This document shows, one piece after another, positions 6,177 through 6,796 of a stretch of 6,796 nucleotides of DNA (the stretch's first letter is position 1; each line of letters begins with the position of its first letter). This DNA is from Candidatus Bathyarchaeota archaeon (GTDB lineage Archaea > Thermoproteota > Bathyarchaeia > Bathyarchaeales > Bathyarchaeaceae): positions 998,251-1,005,046 of the forward strand of contig CP070636.1 in the NCBI GenBank assembly GCA_020356305.1. The letters run 5' to 3'. A program made the translations under genes and the position numbers. The notes beneath the pieces were generated by a model. That model did not search any database. It was not told where the DNA came from and saw only the letters and a program-made list of their open reading frames with translations.

Positions 6177-6370
6177 TGCTCCAACATCTTTTCTTTTTTG
6201 GTCTCCTTCTTGAATTCTTTATAGTGATCCCTACAGAGGTAAGCTCTCCCTCTTCCTGCTACGTCAACTTTCAACCCAGCGTTGCTCACTCTTTCGTTGG
6301 AGAGGGAGCGAACTGCCAGCTTGTCGCACCCAATGACGCTACATTTCACGCCTCTAGCGACTTTGCCCAA
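6158..6370 (-). CDS. Small basic zinc-binding protein encoded just before thrS
   Basis: A 70-residue protein starting at TTG. Four likely metal ligands are C10 and C15 (C-x4-C) and C46 with H49 (C-x2-H), as in a compact zinc ribbon or treble-clef-like fold. The C-terminal third (47-70) is dominated by Lys and Arg and probably forms a helix (YKEFKKETKKEKMLEQWRYR), so binding to RNA, ribosome or tRNA is plausible. No enzymatic residues are visible. The start is supported by GGAGG at 6384-6380, 9 nt upstream of TTG. It lies 27 bp after the sugar kinase gene, and its 3' end overlaps the start of thrS, so the proteins are probably made together. I recall similar short proteins in other Thermoproteota/Thaumarchaeota-related archaea, without a settled function. 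Clear relation between Cys/His spacing, basic tail and operon makes this a real gene. Confidence 0.85.
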   Translation of the reverse strand: MGKVARGVKCSVIGCDKLAVRSLSNERVSNAGLKVDVAGRGRAYLCRDHYKEFKKETKKEKMLEQWRYRG

Positions 6371-6379
6371 CTGGTGAAT

Positions 6380-6384
6380 CCTCC
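6380..6384 (-). promoter_or_regulatory. Ribosome binding site deciding the TTG start of the zinc protein
   Basis: GGAGG on the minus strand with a 9-nt spacer before TTG at 6370. No ATG or GTG lies at a comparable distance in the frame. The next in-frame alternative, GTG at codon 8, would be about 30 nt from the site and just before the first zinc ligand. Confidence 0.6.
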
Positions 6385-6397
6385 AATTGTCTCTTTC

Positions 6398-6796
6398 TTA
6401 AATTGTTGACCGCTTAAGTCCTTTCTCATAGATTTCGGTAGCCCTCTTATAGGTTTCTTTCTTTTCCCCAAACAGAGTGGGTCCCTTGCCCTCCACTACA
6501 AAGGATGAAGCAGATGATCCAACGCAAGCGCACCACGCTGGATCTTTCCTTTGAATGTGTTCAGCCAGAAAAGCGCCCATGAAGGCATCTCCGGCGCCAG
6601 TGAGGTCCTTCACAACTCTTGGCTTGCAGGCCGGGATTTCACAGATTTCTCCATCGACAAGCAATGATGATCCTTTCGTTCCTCTTGTTACTATTACCGT
6701 TCTCGGCCCACAGTTGTGAATTTTTTGCATAGCGAGTTGCAAGCTGGTTAACCCTGTTGCCACCTTGATTTCACTGAGCGATGATTTGTACACGTC
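6398..6796 (-). CDS. PfkB/ribokinase-family sugar or nucleoside kinase, C-terminal part (5' end off the window)
   Basis: The frame is open to the right edge, so 132 C-terminal codons are visible and the start is missing; a GTG at 6793 is only an internal valine (reading D-V-Y-K-S-S-L-S-E). The PfkB signature 2, DLTGAGDAFMGAFL (visible residues 64-77), contains the anion-hole glycines and the catalytic base aspartate (visible residue 70). Upstream, TVIVTRGTKGSSLLVDGE (33-50) is the typical strand-turn-strand before it. The enzyme phosphorylates a sugar or nucleoside hydroxyl with ATP or ADP; the substrate-binding N-terminal lid is outside the window, so the substrate cannot be named. It is the most upstream visible gene of the cluster leading to thrS and ilvE, and stops with TAA 27 bp before the zinc protein. 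Confidence 0.9.
   Translation of the reverse strand, partial: DVYKSSLSEIKVATGLTSLQLAMQKIHNCGPRTVIVTRGTKGSSLLVDGEICEIPACKPRVVKDLTGAGDAFMGAFLAEHIQRKDPAWCACVGSSASSFVVEGKGPTLFGEKKETYKRATEIYEKGLKRSTI

Noticed and set aside
6224..6409. A 61-codon plus-strand frame opposite the zinc protein
   Set aside because: The minus-strand frame has a conserved-looking Cys/His set, a good ribosome binding site and operon spacing; this one has none.
6791..6793. GTG at the right edge as the start of the sugar kinase
   Set aside because: The frame stays open past it to the edge, and the visible 132 residues are less than half of a PfkB kinase, with the N-terminal substrate lid missing.

Overview
The window looks like chromosomal DNA from an uncultured archaeon, most plausibly of the Bathyarchaeia (MCG) or a related lineage. 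The threonyl-tRNA synthetase has the archaeal DTD-like editing domain and lacks the bacterial TGS domain. Ribosome binding sites are of the archaeal GGAGG/GGTGA type, start codons are mostly non-AUG, and TTTATA-like boxes precede genes. Two predicted surface proteins are rich in N-glycosylation sequons. The lineage is inferred from these traits and remembered protein resemblance; no search was possible.

Left half (1-3257): two predicted cell-surface proteins are transcribed divergently from a 342-bp intergenic region. The minus-strand gene (1-1865) stays open for 621 codons to the left edge, so its 3' end is outside the window. It encodes a signal peptide, a cohesin-like domain, three tandem ~80-residue beta repeats and the beginning of a glutamine-amidotransferase-like (ThuA/GATase-fold) domain. 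The plus-strand gene (2208-3257) encodes a membrane-anchored protein with three ~100-residue Ig-like repeats carrying a W-N-W/Y-x-G signature. It matches no named family that I can identify.

Right half (3337-6796): a minus-strand housekeeping cluster reads, in transcription order, PfkB-family sugar kinase (5' end cut by the window edge), a 70-residue basic zinc-binding protein, threonyl-tRNA synthetase (thrS), and branched-chain aminotransferase (ilvE). Gaps are 27 bp, an overlap, and 62 bp, with no convincing internal promoter, so one transcript is likely. The small zinc protein and thrS appear translationally coupled. The reading of their junction that best fits family N-termini and Shine-Dalgarno spacing starts thrS at a CTG codon inside an NTGA stop/start overlap. 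Between thrS and ilvE, a CCUCCU element can pair with the strong ilvE Shine-Dalgarno sequence and lies inside a 12-codon mini-ORF, which suggests a translational switch.

The two halves meet convergently at 3258-3336. I saw no tRNA, rRNA, CRISPR array, transposase or insertion sequence. The most unusual candidates are the CTG start/zinc protein/thrS arrangement, the SD-sequestering thrS-ilvE spacer, and the two modular surface proteins.
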